Assembly: GCF_004766125.1 (NCBI RefSeq)
Contig: NZ_SJSA01000004.1
Coordinates: 1-30,399 of the forward strand
DNA: 30,399 bases
Direction: 5' to 3'
Source of the DNA: Duncaniella freteri
Lineage (GTDB): Bacteria; Bacteroidota; Bacteroidia; Bacteroidales; Muribaculaceae
A program made the translations under genes and the position numbers. Of the stretch, positions 29,835 through 30,399 are shown piece by piece. The notes under the pieces are model-generated. The model saw nothing but the letters and a program-made list of their open reading frames with translations, was not told the origin of the DNA and made no database searches. Positions within the stretch are counted from its first letter, which is position 1, and every line of letters begins with the position of its first letter.

Positions 29835-30399
29835 ATGGAATATCAAGAGTTTCTTAAATCCAAGATAAAAATATCCGAGGAGTTCGGCTTTACTGTCAAG
29901 ATAGAGGAAATCAACCCCAAGTTGAAACCTCACAACAAACTGATGGTAAAATGGCTCGTTGAGGGTGGCAAACGTGCCTGTTTCGCATCTTTCGGATTAC
30001 ATAAGACTGTTACACAGTTGGAGGCGGTAAGACTTACCCTCTCTAAAGTCGGCAAAGGGAGCGGCTTGATAGTCTGTCCTCTCTCAGTCCGTCAGGAGTT
30101 CGTAGAGGACTCCAAAAACATACTCGGCTGGGAGCGCCCCCCAAAGTTCATCAGACGTGCCGAAGAGATGGATGGCGATGGTATCTACCTCACAAACTAC
30201 GAAAGTATCCGAGACGGCAAGTTGGATCCAGAATTGTTTGTTGTCGCAAGTCTTGATGAGGCCTCCGTCCTCCGTGGTCTCGGCGGTTCAAAAACATTCC
30301 GGGAATTTATGAGGCTGTTCACCGGCGACGGTGGTCCCATGCAAGTGCGCCGGCAGGCAGAGCGTATCAAATTCCGCTATGTCGCCACTGCCACCCATC
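29835..30399 (+). CDS. Second SNF2/DEAD-like helicase (3' partial)
   Basis: 188 codons before the window ends. ACFASFGLHKTVTQLEAVRL is motif I with His where Gly of GKT is usual; GLIVCPLSVRQEF is motif Ia; VVASLDEASVLRGLGG is motif II (DEAS); FRYVATATH is the start of motif III. This resembles helicases in phages that carry DEAS/DESS and VATATP motifs. Whether the H is tolerated or this is a recombination-associated ATPase of a distinct clade cannot be judged. The rest lies outside the window. Confidence 0.75.
   Translation, partial: MEYQEFLKSKIKISEEFGFTVKIEEINPKLKPHNKLMVKWLVEGGKRACFASFGLHKTVTQLEAVRLTLSKVGKGSGLIVCPLSVRQEFVEDSKNILGWERPPKFIRRAEEMDGDGIYLTNYESIRDGKLDPELFVVASLDEASVLRGLGGSKTFREFMRLFTGDGGPMQVRRQAERIKFRYVATATH

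Noticed and set aside
1..30399. Stop-codon reassignment as in some gut phages
   Set aside because: TAA, TAG and TGA all end genes at expected places and overlaps such as ATGA are consistent; the frame breaks occur at homopolymers, not at a particular stop.
1..30399. CRISPR array or insertion sequence
   Set aside because: No regularly spaced repeats with unique spacers and no transposase or terminal repeats were seen.

Overview
The window looks like about 30 kb of a temperate tailed phage or prophage of a gut Bacteroidales bacterium. Three things support this. Several promoters carry the Bacteroidetes -7 consensus TAnnTTTG with a -33 TTG. The two lipoproteins have short Bacteroidetes-type signals. 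The gene set (CotH/LamG-like tail protein, diversity-generating retroelement (DGR), lysis cassette, integrase, repressor, SSAP/exonuclease/SSB, SNF2 helicases, initiator, DnaC, ParB) is one I associate with that group. Base composition looks fairly balanced by eye, higher than classical Bacteroides, but I did not compute it. Host genus and phage genus cannot be fixed from sequence alone.

Layout. Positions 1-8028 hold the distal part of a very large tail protein, now in three reading frames, ending in a DGR variable region. Positions 8029-8773 are non-coding: a 311/312-bp tandem duplication that carries a second, apparently unexpressed variable region (VR2), then the template repeat (TR) and the DGR RNA spacer. 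The DGR reverse transcriptase is at 8774-10207. Two small genes follow (10279-11246), then a strong terminator and a new promoter that drives the lysis cassette: YfiM-like protein, holin, peptidoglycan-binding amidase, and a candidate unimolecular spanin (11418-13437). Between two terminators the strand switches to the lysogeny block on the minus strand: an RpoA-CTD-like protein, tyrosine integrase, lipoprotein and XRE repressor (13595-16472). Twin 18-bp operators at 16501-16550 overlap the rightward early promoter.

The early region (16636 onward, plus strand) begins with small unknown genes. These are interspersed with an unusual RNA-rich stretch (17494-18101 and 18572-18986) holding four tRNA-like genes, all with abnormal anticodon arms or bodies. 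Then come a PUR-like and two zinc-binding proteins, and a recombination/replication operon: Rad52-like annealing protein, PD-(D/E)XK exonuclease, SSB, NinB-like, SNF2 helicase, VRR-NUC nuclease, replication initiator with iteron-like repeats and an AT-rich tract inside the gene, and DnaC-like loader. The last part is ParB-like (frameshifted), a stand-alone MutS domain I, and the start of a second SNF2-like helicase.

Main points for a second look: (1) the DGR has two VR copies differing from the TR almost only at adenines, one of them a silent TR/VR-like chimera with its own promoter copy; (2) the tRNA-like cluster; (3) iterons embedded in the initiator gene; (4) a 16-nt leader placed 8-12 nt before several starts; (5) four frame breaks at homopolymers, which may be assembly errors and should be checked before calling any gene broken.
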